From Clostridia bacterium (GTDB lineage Bacteria; Bacillota; Clostridia; TANB77; CAG-465): DNA of 64,000 nt. Shown here piece by piece: positions 33,494 to 42,446 of this stretch; within the stretch, counting starts at the first letter, position 1; every line of letters starts with the position of its first letter. The stretch spans positions 1-64,000 of the forward strand of contig JAOAHC010000035.1 in the NCBI GenBank assembly GCA_026415435.1, in the 5' to 3' direction. Below the pieces are notes generated by a model. The model made no database searches and was not told the origin of the DNA. It was given only the letters and a program-made list of their open reading frames with translations. The position numbers were made by a program, and so were the translations under genes.

Positions 33494-33748
33494 TTATAAC
33501 TTAAGACCTAGCCATTTTTCGATAAGAGTGTGATGATCTACGCTCTTGATTTCACATTCAATAGTAGGACAACAATCTTTAAAAGGTTCCATATTCCGTA
33601 TTGTGGGATGAATGTGAAATTGCTGGTATTTTCTTATTTTTTAGTAGCAGGTTGACTGACTAATAATGTTTTCTGGAACTAATACAATAGCAATAACTTC
33701 AGCGTTTTTCACGCCAATCAAGCGAATCTTCTTATCAAACATTTATGT
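33494..33748 (-). pseudogene. Unidentified broken reading frame
   Basis: On the minus strand one frame reads about 33 residues (starting 'MFDKKIRLIGVKNAEVIAI'), meets a TAA, then stays open in the same frame for about 50 residues ending 'VDHHTLIEKWLGLKL'. The base composition is less AT-rich than the neighbouring spacers, as expected for former coding DNA. I do not recognise the family. The gap between the FGE-like gene and rnpB (33400-33818) holds this piece and a hairpin and no intact gene. It may equally be chance open sequence. Confidence 0.35.
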
Positions 33749-33756
33749 TTGATAAG
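33731..33756. repeat. Perfect hairpin upstream of rnpB
   Basis: An 11-bp perfect inverted repeat (33731-33741 with 33746-33756) with a four-base loop, 20 bases upstream of the rnpB promoter. It lacks a T run, so intrinsic termination is not supported; an operator or relic of a mobile element end is possible. Confidence 0.55.
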
Positions 33757-33776
33757 GCTAAAGAATACAAAACTTG

Positions 33777-33805
33777 TTGCTAAATCTGATATATTATGAT
33801 ATAAT
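33777..33805 (+). promoter_or_regulatory. Promoter of rnpB
   Basis: TTGCTA, 17 bases, then TATAAT with a TGA extension, ending 13 bases before the start of the RNase P RNA. Confidence 0.8.
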
Positions 33806-33818
33806 AAATATGTGGAAC

Positions 33819-34155
33819 AATTCAAGTATTTCTGATGATCGCACATTTTATGTGAGGAAAGTCCGGGCTCCATAGGGCAATAATGCTAGATAACGTCTAG
33901 TGGGAGTGATCCTAAGGAAAGTGCAACAGAAAAGAACCGCCAATTTATTGGTAAGGGTGAAAAAGTGAGGTAAGAGCTCACTAAACTATATGGTGACATA
34001 CGGTTTGTGTAAACCCCATTTGGAGCAACATCAAGAATAAAAGGTTAAGGCTGCCCGCCGTCTTTTGAGGTTGATGGCTTGAGGTATATAGTAATATATA
34101 TCCTAGATAAATGATCGTCTAATACAGAACCCGGCTTATGAAATACTTGAAATAA
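33819..34155 (+). ncRNA. rnpB: RNase P RNA
   Basis: This is the catalytic RNA that cuts the 5' leader from precursor tRNAs. Conserved core elements are in order: the P4 5' strand with GAGGAAAGTCCGGGCTC (33854-33870), 'AGTGCAACAGAAA', 'AACCGCC', 'GGTAAGGGTGAAA', a 'GAGGTAAGAGCTCAC' stem and the 3' closing ACAGAACCCGGCTTAT (34124-34139). A 12-bp P1 helix pairs 33821-33832 with 34140-34151. The ends given are those of P1 plus a few bases and are approximate. A strong promoter lies upstream and a hairpin terminator follows. Confidence 0.95.
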
Positions 34156-34165
34156 TTATTGAATA

Positions 34166-34199
34166 AAAAGATGTGGATATCTTATGATAGTCACATTTT
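34166..34199. terminator. Terminator between rnpB and the convergent Smr gene
   Basis: An interrupted stem (34171-34175 with 34192-34196, inner 34178-34181 with 34186-34189) flanked by A and T runs. It can serve rnpB on the plus strand and the Smr gene on the minus strand. Confidence 0.6.
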
Positions 34200-34206
34200 C
34201 TATATA

Positions 34207-34674
34207 TTATTTAATTATTGCAATAGTAACGCCAAACTGTCCTTCAAAGTAACTTCCAAGGTAAAATTCAGATATTCTAGAATCATTTTTTAAATATTCA
34301 TGTACAGCTTTTCTAAGAACACCACCACTTTTACCATGAATAATTTTAATTCTATTTATTTTATTGCATATAGCAGTATCTATAAATTTATCTAAATTGA
34401 CTAGTGCCTCTTCAACTGTTTGATGTCTAAGCATTATTTCGCTTTGGAAATCCTTATTGTTTTGCAAAGTGATACTTACATTTTCTCTATATTTTTTTCT
34501 TTTATTTATGTTACTATTCTCAATATATTTCTGTATTTTTTCTTCATCCACTAAAATATATTTATTATCAATTTTTACAACATATTGTACACAATCAGTA
34601 CTTGTTTTTTTTCTGACTATTATACCATTTAGAGAACTACCTATTATATTAACTTTTTCACCTATGTTATGCAT
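34207..34674 (-). CDS. Small Smr-domain protein (MutS2 C-terminus-like)
   Basis: A 155-residue protein equal to the last part of MutS2 without the ATPase. Residues 1-50 are a KOW-like strand set ('HNIGEKVNIIGSSLNGIIVRK'). Residues about 80-155 are an Smr domain with 'HGKSGGVLRKAVHEYLK' (the HGxGxGxLR motif). The usual LDLRG motif reads 'IMLRHQT', so one conserved position differs. Smr domains nick nucleic acids or cut mRNA at collided ribosomes. Whether this is a free-standing nuclease or a relic of mutS2 cannot be told; the frame is intact and has a ribosome binding site and promoter. A complete mutS2 is not in this window. Confidence 0.82.
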   Translation of the reverse strand: MHNIGEKVNIIGSSLNGIIVRKKTSTDCVQYVVKIDNKYILVDEEKIQKYIENSNINKRKKYRENVSITLQNNKDFQSEIMLRHQTVEEALVNLDKFIDTAICNKINRIKIIHGKSGGVLRKAVHEYLKNDSRISEFYLGSYFEGQFGVTIAIIK

Positions 34675-34705
34675 CTACTATCTCCTTTTGTATTATGTCA
34701 TATAT

Positions 34706-34734
34706 ATTATATCATAAAAAGCTTAAAAATCATA
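34706..34734 (-). promoter_or_regulatory. Extended -10 promoter of the Smr gene
   Basis: The minus strand reads TGATATAAT 31 bases upstream of the start codon. The -35 region (TATGAT, 17 bases away) is weak. Confidence 0.5.
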
Positions 34735-34761
34735 ATTTATTATTAATTTTACACAATTTGC

Positions 34762-34790
34762 TTGATAGTATACGAAAAAATTGATATAAT
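34762..34790 (+). promoter_or_regulatory. Promoter of the lepA operon
   Basis: TTGATA, 17 bases, then TATAAT preceded by TGA. It lies 44 bases before the lepA start. Confidence 0.8.
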
Positions 34791-34834
34791 CTAAGTATTA
34801 ATATTTAGCACAAAAAGGGGAATTTTTAAAAAAT

Positions 34835-36640
34835 ATGGATAATCAAAAATACATTAGAAATTTTAGTATAATAGCTCATATAGATCATGGTAAGTCTACT
34901 CTTGCAGATAGACTTTTGCAAATGACAAATAGTATAGATCAAAGAAAAATGCAAAATCAAGTATTAGATAATATGGATATAGAGCGTGAAAGAGGCATCA
35001 CAATTAAGTCACAAGCTGTAAGAATGAAATATACAGCAAAAGATTCAAATGAATATATTTTAAACCTTATAGATACTCCAGGGCATGTAGATTTTAACTA
35101 TGAAGTATCACGTTCTCTTGCTGCCTGTGAAGGTGCTATTTTAGTAGTAGACGCAGCACAAGGTGTAGAAGCTCAAACTTTAGCAAATGTTTATTTAGCT
35201 CTTGAAAATGATTTAGAAGTTTTACCAGTTATAAATAAAATAGATCTTCCAAGTGCAAGACCTGATGAGATAAAAAAAGAAATTGAAGAAGTTATTGGTA
35301 TAGAAGCAATGGATGCTCCTTGTGTGTCTGCTAAAAATGGTATAAATATGGATCAAGTATTAGAACTAATTGTAAATAGAATACCTGCTCCAAAGGGTGA
35401 TAAAACAAAGCCTACTTCTTGCCTTATATTTGATTCTGTTTATGACAATTATAAAGGTGTAGTTGCTTATGTTAGAATATTTGACGGATGTGTTAAAAAG
35501 GGAGACACTATAGTAACTATGTCAAATAACAAAGAGTATGAAATAACAGAAGTTGGATATTTCAAACCAGGCGAATATTCTGAATGTGCTGGACTTTCAG
35601 CCGGTGAGGTAGGATACATACTTGCAAGTATAAAAAATGTGGCAGATATTAGAGTAGGTGATACTATAACTTTAAAATCAAATCCAGTAAAAGAAGCTTT
35701 AAAGGGATATAAGCAAGTACAATCAATGGTTTATTGTGGTATTTATCCTGCAGAAGGAAGTGACTATGGAGATCTAAAAGAAGCATTAGAAAAACTTAAG
35801 TTAAATGATGCTTCTCTAAATTTTGAATTAGAATCTTCAGCTGCACTTGGTCATGGTTTTAGATGTGGATTTTTAGGATTACTTCATATGGAAATAATAG
35901 AAGAAAGATTAGAAAGAGAATATAATTTAAATATTATAACAACAGCCCCTTCAGTTATATACAGAGTTCACAAAACAGATGGTGAAGTAATTGAACTATA
36001 TAATCCTTCTGAACTTCCTGGTATGCAAGAAATAAACTATATGGAAGAACCAATAGCAAAAACAGAGATAATAGTGCCAAAAGATTATGTTGGAAATGTT
36101 ATGGAACTGTGCCAAGAAAGAAGAGGGCAATTTGTAAACTTAAAATATATTGATTCAAATAGAGTAAATTTAGAATATTTCTTACCACTTAATGAGATAA
36201 TATATGACTTTTTTAACAGTCTAAAATCAAGAACAAAAGGTTATGCTTCTTTTGACTATGAAATAGCTAGATACGAGAGATCACATCTTGCTAAACTAGA
36301 TATATTATTAAATGGTGACGTAGTAGACGCTCTTTCATTTATAGTACATAGAGATAAAGCACCTACAAGAGGCAGAAAAATGGCAGAAAAGCTAAAAGAT
36401 ATTATACCAAGGCAGATGTTTGAAATTCCAATACAAGCTGCAATTGGTGGTAAGGTAGTAGCAAGAGAAACTGTAAAAGCTATGAGAAAAGACGTTCTTG
36501 CAAAATGTTATGGTGGAGATATAACCAGAAAGAAAAAACTACTTGAAAAACAAAAAGAAGGTAAAAAGCGTATGAGACAAGTAGGAAACGTAGAACTTCC
36601 ACAAGATGCATTTATGAGTGTGCTTAAATTAGATGAATAA
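34835..36640 (+). CDS. lepA: Elongation factor 4 (LepA) GTPase
   Basis: A 601-residue ribosome-associated GTPase of full family length. G1 is 'AHIDHGKST' (14-22), G3 is DTPGH (80-84) and G4 is NKID (134-137); the LepA-specific C-terminal domain ends the protein ('[22 protein letters not shown]'). LepA affects ribosome assembly and initiation. The ribosome binding site AAAAAGGGG is farther than usual (about 14 bases). It is the first gene of a run with a small membrane protein, rlmB, a radical SAM enzyme and a U32 protease, all on the plus strand with short gaps. Confidence 0.97.
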   Translation: MDNQKYIRNFSIIAHIDHGKSTLADRLLQMTNSIDQRKMQNQVLDNMDIERERGITIKSQAVRMKYTAKDSNEYILNLIDTPGHVDFNYEVSRSLAACEGAILVVDAAQGVEAQTLANVYLALENDLEVLPVINKIDLPSARPDEIKKEIEEVIGIEAMDAPCVSAKNGINMDQVLELIVNRIPAPKGDKTKPTSCLIFDSVYDNYKGVVAYVRIFDGCVKKGDTIVTMSNNKEYEITEVGYFKPGEYSECAGLSAGEVGYILASIKNVADIRVGDTITLKSNPVKEALKGYKQVQSMVYCGIYPAEGSDYGDLKEALEKLKLNDASLNFELESSAALGHGFRCGFLGLLHMEIIEERLEREYNLNIITTAPSVIYRVHKTDGEVIELYNPSELPGMQEINYMEEPIAKTEIIVPKDYVGNVMELCQERRGQFVNLKYIDSNRVNLEYFLPLNEIIYDFFNSLKSRTKGYASFDYEIARYERSHLAKLDILLNGDVVDALSFIVHRDKAPTRGRKMAEKLKDIIPRQMFEIPIQAAIGGKVVARETVKAMRKDVLAKCYGGDITRKKKLLEKQKEGKKRMRQVGNVELPQDAFMSVLKLDE

Positions 36641-36663
36641 GTAGTATATTTGAGGTTAATATT

Positions 36664-37191
36664 ATGAGGAGATTGGTATTAGTAGTTTGTTTAATAATTG
36701 TGTTAATAATTATAGCATTGTTTATTGATTATTCTAAACTAAAAAAAGGAGAAAAACCTGAATTTGTATTTAAGACTAACATATATACGTATAATAATGG
36801 TAAAGTCTATGAATATATAGGAGCAGGTTACAAGCTAATAGATTATTCTGGTGTAAGTGATTATACAAATATTGGTTTTAATATTATATTTAATAAAGTT
36901 AAGGAAACCCAGGTTAATCCTAGTCTTAAAGTTGATATAAGAGGTAAAGTTGAAAATAAAATGTTAAATGGTGGTTTGCTTATAAAAAGTAACGTAAGTG
37001 GTGCTACAAATTATGATTATGCATGGATTGAGATTACTCAAAATACAATTATAAAACATTTATCTACCGGGAAATTAACAAGAGCAGATAATATTAATTC
37101 TACACAGATATTAGAAGTTGGTTTTGATGGTGCTGTTACTAAAAGTTATCCGGTAAGAGCAAAAGCAAAATATATAACTATACTAGATTAA
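36664..37191 (+). CDS. Single-span membrane protein, unknown
   Basis: A 175-residue protein with one N-terminal hydrophobic helix (about 4-24) and an outside or cytoplasmic beta-rich domain. Segments such as 'KVYEYIGAGYKLIDYSG' and 'YPVRAKAKYITIL' give no named family. It lies 23 bases after lepA and 18 before rlmB, so it is probably expressed with them. No catalytic motif is seen. It may be a small envelope protein. Confidence 0.7.
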   Translation: MRRLVLVVCLIIVLIIIALFIDYSKLKKGEKPEFVFKTNIYTYNNGKVYEYIGAGYKLIDYSGVSDYTNIGFNIIFNKVKETQVNPSLKVDIRGKVENKMLNGGLLIKSNVSGATNYDYAWIEITQNTIIKHLSTGKLTRADNINSTQILEVGFDGAVTKSYPVRAKAKYITILD

Positions 37192-37209
37192 TTAGAAAAG
37201 AGGAAAAAA

Positions 37210-37941
37210 ATGAGTTTAATTTATGGAAAAAATCCTGTTATGGAAGCTATTATGTCAGGAAAGACTATAAACAAAATATATGCCCAAAAGGGTAATAAGG
37301 AAATATATGAAGTTGTAAAACTTGCTAGAGATAATAGAATTGTTGTTGTTGATAGTGACAAATCAAAACTTGACAAAATGGTTGAATATAAAAATAGTCA
37401 AGGTATTGTTGCAAGTGTTACAGAATTTGAATATTCTGAAATTGATGATATATTAGATGTAGCAGCTCAAAGAAATGAAGCACCATTTATAGTAATATTA
37501 GATAAGATAGAAGATCCTCACAATTTAGGAGCTATAATTCGAAGTGTGGAGTGCATGGGCGCTCATGGTGTCATAATTCAAAAAAGAAATGCATGTCAAG
37601 TAACTGATACAGTCGAAAAAGTTGCAGCAGGTGCTTGTGCATACGTAAAGGTTTCAAGGGTTACTAATATAACTGAGAGTATTAAATACTTAAAAGAAAA
37701 GGGTCTATGGATTTATGGACTTGATATGGATGGACAGTCAAATATATATGAAACAAAATTAGAAGGTGCAATTGGAATTGTTGTAGGTAATGAAGGAGAC
37801 GGGATAACAAGACTTGTAAAAGAAAACTGTGATGTACTAGTTAAAATACCTATGGTGGGTAATATAAATTCACTTAATGCATCTGTTTCAACTGCTATTT
37901 CTATATATGAAGTAGTAAGACAAAAAAATATGAAAGTTTAG
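37210..37941 (+). CDS. rlmB: 23S rRNA 2'-O-ribose methyltransferase (TrmH/RlmB family)
   Basis: A 243-residue SPOUT methyltransferase, named after RlmB, which methylates the G2251 ribose in 23S rRNA. An N-terminal substrate-binding domain ('LIYGKNPVMEAIMSG') precedes the trefoil-knot catalytic domain with SpoU motif 1 'EDPHNLGAIIRSVECMG', motif 2 'GIVVGNEGDGITRLV' and motif 3 'IPMVGNINSLNASVSTAI'. Length and motifs are normal for RlmB/YacO. A close TrmH relative cannot be fully excluded. AAGAGGAAA is the ribosome binding site. Confidence 0.9.
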   Translation: MSLIYGKNPVMEAIMSGKTINKIYAQKGNKEIYEVVKLARDNRIVVVDSDKSKLDKMVEYKNSQGIVASVTEFEYSEIDDILDVAAQRNEAPFIVILDKIEDPHNLGAIIRSVECMGAHGVIIQKRNACQVTDTVEKVAAGACAYVKVSRVTNITESIKYLKEKGLWIYGLDMDGQSNIYETKLEGAIGIVVGNEGDGITRLVKENCDVLVKIPMVGNINSLNASVSTAISIYEVVRQKNMKV

Positions 37942-37944
37942 AAT

Positions 37945-38844
37945 ATGGATAAAATACTAGAAAAATGTATAGTATGTCCACATAAATGTGGTGTTAATAG
38001 ATTGAATAAAAATGTTGGTATGTGTGGTGCAAGTGACAAAGTAAAAGTTGCTTGTAGCATGCTACATTTTTATGAGGAACCATGTATAAGTGGGACAAAA
38101 GGGTCGGGAACGGTATTTTTTTCTAATTGTAATTTAAAATGTATATATTGTCAAAACTATGAGATTAGTCAACTTGGAAAAGGTCAAGAAATATCTATAG
38201 AAGAATTAGCAGAATTATTCTTAACTCACCAAGAAAATGGTGCTCATAATATAAATTTAGTGACACCTACAATATATGTCCCACAGATAGTTCAAGCAAT
38301 TGATATCGCTAAAAATGGTGGATTAAACCTACCAATTATATATAATTCAAATGGCTATGAATCTGTAGATACACTAAAACTTCTTGAAGGTTATATAGAT
38401 GTATATTTACCAGATATGAAGTATTTTAGTAATGAATTAGGTCTAAAATATTCAAAAGTAAGCAATTATTTTGATATAGCAAGTCTAGCAATATGCGAGA
38501 TGTATAGGCAAGTTGGTAGTGTTATTTTAAATGAAAATGGAATTATCAAAAAAGGTGTTATAATAAGACATTTAGTATTACCAAATCATATAGATAACAC
38601 AAAACTAGTATTAAATTGGATAAAAGATACTTTTGGAGATGAGGTTTATGTAAGTCTAATGGCACAGTACTTTCCAACATATTTATCAAAAAACGATGAG
38701 AAAATTTCTAGAAAATTAAGTAAAGAGGAATATAGTGAGATTGAGAATTATTTGTTTGATTTAGAACTTGAAAACGGATATATACAAAAATTAGGTGAAC
38801 ATGAAGAAGAATATGTTCCAAATTTTAGTGATAAAATTAAATAG
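37945..38844 (+). CDS. Radical SAM protein, PflA-like (COG1313)
   Basis: A 299-residue radical SAM enzyme. The cluster motif is 'CNLKCIYC' (Cys62, Cys66, Cys69), and Cys8, Cys11, Cys15 and Cys27 form an N-terminal metal site ('CIVCPHKC'). The SAM-binding core has 'NLVTPTIYVPQIVQAI' and 'YNSNGYES'. It matches the pyruvate-formate-lyase-activating-enzyme-like COG1313 family, whose substrates are mostly unknown. It starts three bases after rlmB and is followed by a U32 family gene. Confidence 0.88.
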   Translation: MDKILEKCIVCPHKCGVNRLNKNVGMCGASDKVKVACSMLHFYEEPCISGTKGSGTVFFSNCNLKCIYCQNYEISQLGKGQEISIEELAELFLTHQENGAHNINLVTPTIYVPQIVQAIDIAKNGGLNLPIIYNSNGYESVDTLKLLEGYIDVYLPDMKYFSNELGLKYSKVSNYFDIASLAICEMYRQVGSVILNENGIIKKGVIIRHLVLPNHIDNTKLVLNWIKDTFGDEVYVSLMAQYFPTYLSKNDEKISRKLSKEEYSEIENYLFDLELENGYIQKLGEHEEEYVPNFSDKIK

Positions 38845-38862
38845 TTGAATATGAGGTATAAA

Positions 38863-41202
38863 ATGGATAGAAAAAGTGAGTTACTTGCACCAGCTGGCAG
38901 TATTGAAAGTTTTAAAGCAGCAATAGAAAATGGTGCTGACGCTGTATATATGGGTGTAAATAAATATAACGCGAGAGAAATGGCTACAAATTTTACAATT
39001 GAAGAATATATTGAAGCAATACACTATGCACATATAAGAGGTGTAAAAGTGTATCTAACACTTAACACCCTTATATATGATGATGAAATTCATGATGCTA
39101 TTAGTCTAATTGTTGAGTTGTATTCGCATGGACTAGATGCTGTAATTGTACAAGATATAGGACTAGCTATGAATATAAGAAAGATAGTGCCGAATATTAG
39201 AATTCATGCTAGTACGCAGATGAGTGTACATAGTTTAAAACAGGTTAAATTTCTTGAAAAATATGGTTTTTCAAGAGTAGTACTTGCAAGGGAATTGAGT
39301 GTTAATGAAATTGAATATATATGTAAAAATACAAGTGTAGAAATTGAAGTTTTTGTACATGGAGCTTTATGTGTTTCATATTCGGGACAATGCTTAATGA
39401 GCAGTATGATAGGTTTAAGAAGTGGAAACAGGGGAAAATGTGCACAACCTTGTAGAATGAAATATAGTTTGTATGAAACTATGAGAGAAAATAGATATAA
39501 ATCTGAGAAATGCCTAAAAGAAAATATGTATTTACTAAGTAAAAAAGATATTTTTGGATTAGAGCATATACCTAAGTTATTAGATGCTGGGGTAAAATCA
39601 CTTAAAATAGAGGGAAGAAGTAAAACTGCAGAATATGTAGCAGGAGTTACAAGAATATATAAAAAATATCTAGAAATGGCTAAAGTAGAAGATGTAAGAA
39701 ATGAAGATAAAGAACAACTAATGCAAATATTTAATAGAGATGGAATAAGCTCTGGATATTTAGATGATGTGAAATATGCAGATTCAATAACTTTAACTTC
39801 ACCTAAAAATACAGGCATATTTTTAGGTACTGTTTTGGATCAAAGAAAAGAATATGTAAAATTGAGACTAGAGTCTAATATTGATCTTCATGATGGTATA
39901 GAAGTATATAATGAAGACAATACAGCATCAACAATAGTAACAATTATTAAGGATAGTAATTTTAAGACAGTAAACTCAGAAGTTAGTATAGGAAATGTTG
40001 TCTGGATAGGTGATATCTCAAGAAGAGTAGAAGTAGGAAGCAGAGTATATAAGACATCAAGTAGTATGCTAAATGAAGAGTTAAAAAAGGCATATGCTAA
40101 GATTGGTAGAAGACAAAAAATAAAGGTAGTTGTGAATATATTAAAAGATAAAAATATGAGTATTGAACTTATAACTAAAGAGGAAAAAAGTATAAAGTAT
40201 GAATTAGATCATATACCTGAAATGGCTAAAAATAAAGAGATAGACGAAAAATATGTTAATGAATCTTTAAGTAAAATAAATGATTATCCATTTGAATTTG
40301 AAGATATAAAAATTAATCTTGATACTGGATTATTTGTGCCATTATCAAAATTAAATGAGTTAAGAAGAAATTCATTTGAAAGGTTAATAGAATCATATAA
40401 AATTAATATAGATGTTGATAATATAACAAATAAAATACAAGATTTATTAAAATTAACTTATACTGAGAATAAAATTAATAATAGAAAAGTTAAAGAAACA
40501 ATATATCTATATAAATTTAATAAAAACAAAGACTACTTTTTAAATGAAAAGGCAAAAAATACATCTAGAATATATATAAATATAAGTGATTTTAAAAATA
40601 TTGAAGATAATATATTTAGAGATATTTCTTCAAAAGCAGAGGTATTTGTATGCATACCTAATATAGTTCAAAATAATTTAGATAAGTATATAGAAGAAAA
40701 ACTCGAAAATATTATACGTTCAGGTACAAAAGGAATTTTAATTGGTAATATGGGATATATTGAAAAAGCGTTAGAATTAAAACAAAAATATAATATACAA
40801 CTAGTTATTGACTATAGTTTAAATGTATTTAACTCATATTCTGCTTCATTTTATAAATCACTTGGAATAGATATAATTACACCTTCTGTGGAACTAACTG
40901 TATCTGAAATGTCACAAATATCAAAGATTTGTAAAATTGAAATAGTCCAAAATTATATAACAGTTATGACTAGTAGATATTGTATCTTGGGCAGTTTCGT
41001 ATCTGATAGAAAAGAAAATGAAAAGTGTAAATTTCCATGTAGAGGACTAAACTATGTTTTAAAAGATACACACGGGCTAAAATATAATGTAATATGTGAT
41101 AGTACAGATTGTATAATGAGTTTAGTAAGACCAATTGGCGATCTTGAAGATATGGAAAAAATAAGTAATTTAGAAAGCGTTAGATATTGCTATATAAGCT
41201 AA
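38863..41202 (+). CDS. U32-family protease-like protein
   Basis: A 779-residue protein with the U32 signature 'EVFVHGALCVSYSGQCLMSS'. 'GNRGKCAQPCRMKYSLYE' supplies cysteines of the iron-sulfur-type site found in U32 proteins such as RlhA and TrhP, which hydroxylate RNA. The TIM-barrel part is residues about 1-310; an extra C-terminal region (about 310-779) with a second 'CILGSFVSDRKENEKCKFPC' block is seen in the DUF3656-type relatives. Start 38863 was chosen over TTG 38845 because GAGGT lies six bases before it. A perfect bidirectional terminator follows. Confidence 0.9.
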   Translation: MDRKSELLAPAGSIESFKAAIENGADAVYMGVNKYNAREMATNFTIEEYIEAIHYAHIRGVKVYLTLNTLIYDDEIHDAISLIVELYSHGLDAVIVQDIGLAMNIRKIVPNIRIHASTQMSVHSLKQVKFLEKYGFSRVVLARELSVNEIEYICKNTSVEIEVFVHGALCVSYSGQCLMSSMIGLRSGNRGKCAQPCRMKYSLYETMRENRYKSEKCLKENMYLLSKKDIFGLEHIPKLLDAGVKSLKIEGRSKTAEYVAGVTRIYKKYLEMAKVEDVRNEDKEQLMQIFNRDGISSGYLDDVKYADSITLTSPKNTGIFLGTVLDQRKEYVKLRLESNIDLHDGIEVYNEDNTASTIVTIIKDSNFKTVNSEVSIGNVVWIGDISRRVEVGSRVYKTSSSMLNEELKKAYAKIGRRQKIKVVVNILKDKNMSIELITKEEKSIKYELDHIPEMAKNKEIDEKYVNESLSKINDYPFEFEDIKINLDTGLFVPLSKLNELRRNSFERLIESYKINIDVDNITNKIQDLLKLTYTENKINNRKVKETIYLYKFNKNKDYFLNEKAKNTSRIYINISDFKNIEDNIFRDISSKAEVFVCIPNIVQNNLDKYIEEKLENIIRSGTKGILIGNMGYIEKALELKQKYNIQLVIDYSLNVFNSYSASFYKSLGIDIITPSVELTVSEMSQISKICKIEIVQNYITVMTSRYCILGSFVSDRKENEKCKFPCRGLNYVLKDTHGLKYNVICDSTDCIMSLVRPIGDLEDMEKISNLESVRYCYIS

Positions 41203-41232
41203 AAAAATGATACCATTAAGGTATCATTTTTT
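41202..41232. terminator. Bidirectional terminator
   Basis: A perfect 13-bp stem (41202-41214 with 41220-41232) with A and T runs separates the U32 gene from the convergent small gene. Confidence 0.88.
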
Positions 41233-41236
41233 GGTT

Positions 41237-41551
41237 TCATACAGCTTTTTTTACGGGGATTGCCTTTGTATCTAATATAATTTTTTTACCAGAATGAAAT
41301 CTTACATAATTTTCTTTATCAGTTTGCATTACTACTATAAGATTTAAATCATTTTCTTTAATTAAAAGATAATATTCTGATTTTATTGTTAGTACTTGAA
41401 TATTATTATGTGTTACGGATTTTCCAGAGTTGATGAGCAAATGATCTAATAAATTATCACTAAGATACAGATTAACTATCGGTCTACTTAAATCAATCGT
41501 TTTTGAAATAAATTCAGATAATGAACCCTCAACAAATAGCGTTTTTGTCAT
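41237..41551 (-). CDS. Small conserved-looking protein, unknown
   Basis: A 104-residue protein with predicted beta strands ('NNIQVLTIKSEYYLLI', 'NLIVVMQTDKENYVRF') and no transmembrane segment or known motif. A good ribosome binding site (GAAGGG) and an extended -10 promoter support that it is real. I do not recognise the family. It is monocistronic, convergent with the U32 gene and divergent from the small-molecule enzyme cluster. Confidence 0.65.
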   Translation of the reverse strand: MTKTLFVEGSLSEFISKTIDLSRPIVNLYLSDNLLDHLLINSGKSVTHNNIQVLTIKSEYYLLIKENDLNLIVVMQTDKENYVRFHSGKKIILDTKAIPVKKAV

Positions 41552-41609
41552 AATAAATATCCCTTCATATAAGTTATTTAATTTATATTTTTAATTTTGC
41601 TTAACTATT

Positions 41610-41638
41610 AGTATAACACATTAAAGGCAAAAAATCAA
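41610..41638 (-). promoter_or_regulatory. Promoter of the small unknown gene
   Basis: On the minus strand: TTGATT, 17 bases, TATACT with a TGT extension. It is 59 bases upstream of the start codon. Confidence 0.6.
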
Positions 41639-41696
41639 TTAAAAAACTAGAAAATGACGTTGTCGACTAAAATCTGCATAAAAGTGTATATAAATG

Positions 41697-41725
41697 TTGA
41701 TAAAATAAAGTAAGTGTAATATAAT
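41697..41725 (+). promoter_or_regulatory. Promoter of the GNAT gene
   Basis: TTGATA, 17 bases, then TATAAT, 89 bases before the GNAT start. The leader between them shows no clear riboswitch or terminator. Confidence 0.65.
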
Positions 41726-41814
41726 GTAAATAGTTGTAAATACACAATGTTTAGACATGATATACAAAGAAAATAACAGTATAGAAATAAACAAAATTTT
41801 TGGGGTGTGATTAT

Positions 41815-42309
41815 ATGGAGAATATAATTTTAGTAGATTATGAAGAAAAATATGCTGATGATATAAATGAAATGGAGAAAGCTGTATGGGGAGACTGGGG
41901 CGACGACATTAGAGAGAGGGTAAATAATAAACTTGTCCTAAGATTAGCTGTAATAGAAAATAAATTATTAGGATTTGGATATGGAACTATAACGGGTGAT
42001 TTGTTTCATATTAATACAATAATAATAAAACCCGAATATCAAAAACAAGGTATTGGCTCTATGATAGTTAATAGCTTTATACAATATTCTATAAATAATA
42101 ATATAAAAAATATATTAGCAGAATCAGTACTAGCTAATGGTAAAGCAAATTCTAAGAAATTATTTGAAAAATTTAGATTTAACGAATTGTACAGGGTTGA
42201 AAATTATTGGGGAGATTTGTATAAAGATGTTTTATGCACTGAATGCAATAATAAACCATGTACTTGTACAAGTGTAGTTTTTCTGAAAAAAATAAATTAT
42301 GAGATATAA
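41815..42309 (+). CDS. GNAT-family N-acetyltransferase
   Basis: A 164-residue acetyltransferase. Acetyl-CoA binding motif A reads 'IKPEYQKQGIGSMIVNSFI' (the QxxGxG/A pattern), and the fold continues to 'SKKLFEKFRFNELYRVE'. The C terminus carries a Cys-rich tail, 'CTECNNKPCTCT', which may bind a metal and is not part of the usual domain. Start 41815 follows GGGGTGTGAT; a TTG at 41800 overlaps it. Substrate unknown. It heads a group of small-molecule enzymes, though a 137-base gap separates it from the next gene. Confidence 0.85.
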   Translation: MENIILVDYEEKYADDINEMEKAVWGDWGDDIRERVNNKLVLRLAVIENKLLGFGYGTITGDLFHINTIIIKPEYQKQGIGSMIVNSFIQYSINNNIKNILAESVLANGKANSKKLFEKFRFNELYRVENYWGDLYKDVLCTECNNKPCTCTSVVFLKKINYEI

Positions 42310-42446
42310 TTATTGAAAATAGAATAAAATATAGTACTGCTAATCAATTTTTAATAATTGTTAAAAAGAATATAAAATATCTTTATTACGCGATTCAACA
42401 GGTATATCTTTTTTATTACTAATAGTATAAAAGATAAGGAGGGGAA

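Noticed and set aside
39204..39818. 204-residue minus-strand reading frame inside the U32 gene
   Set aside because: It lies wholly within a well-supported gene on the other strand, has no ribosome binding site and reads as low-information hydrophobic sequence.
41726..41814. Riboswitch in the GNAT leader
   Set aside because: No conserved aptamer core or terminator/antiterminator pair could be recognised in the short AT-rich leader.
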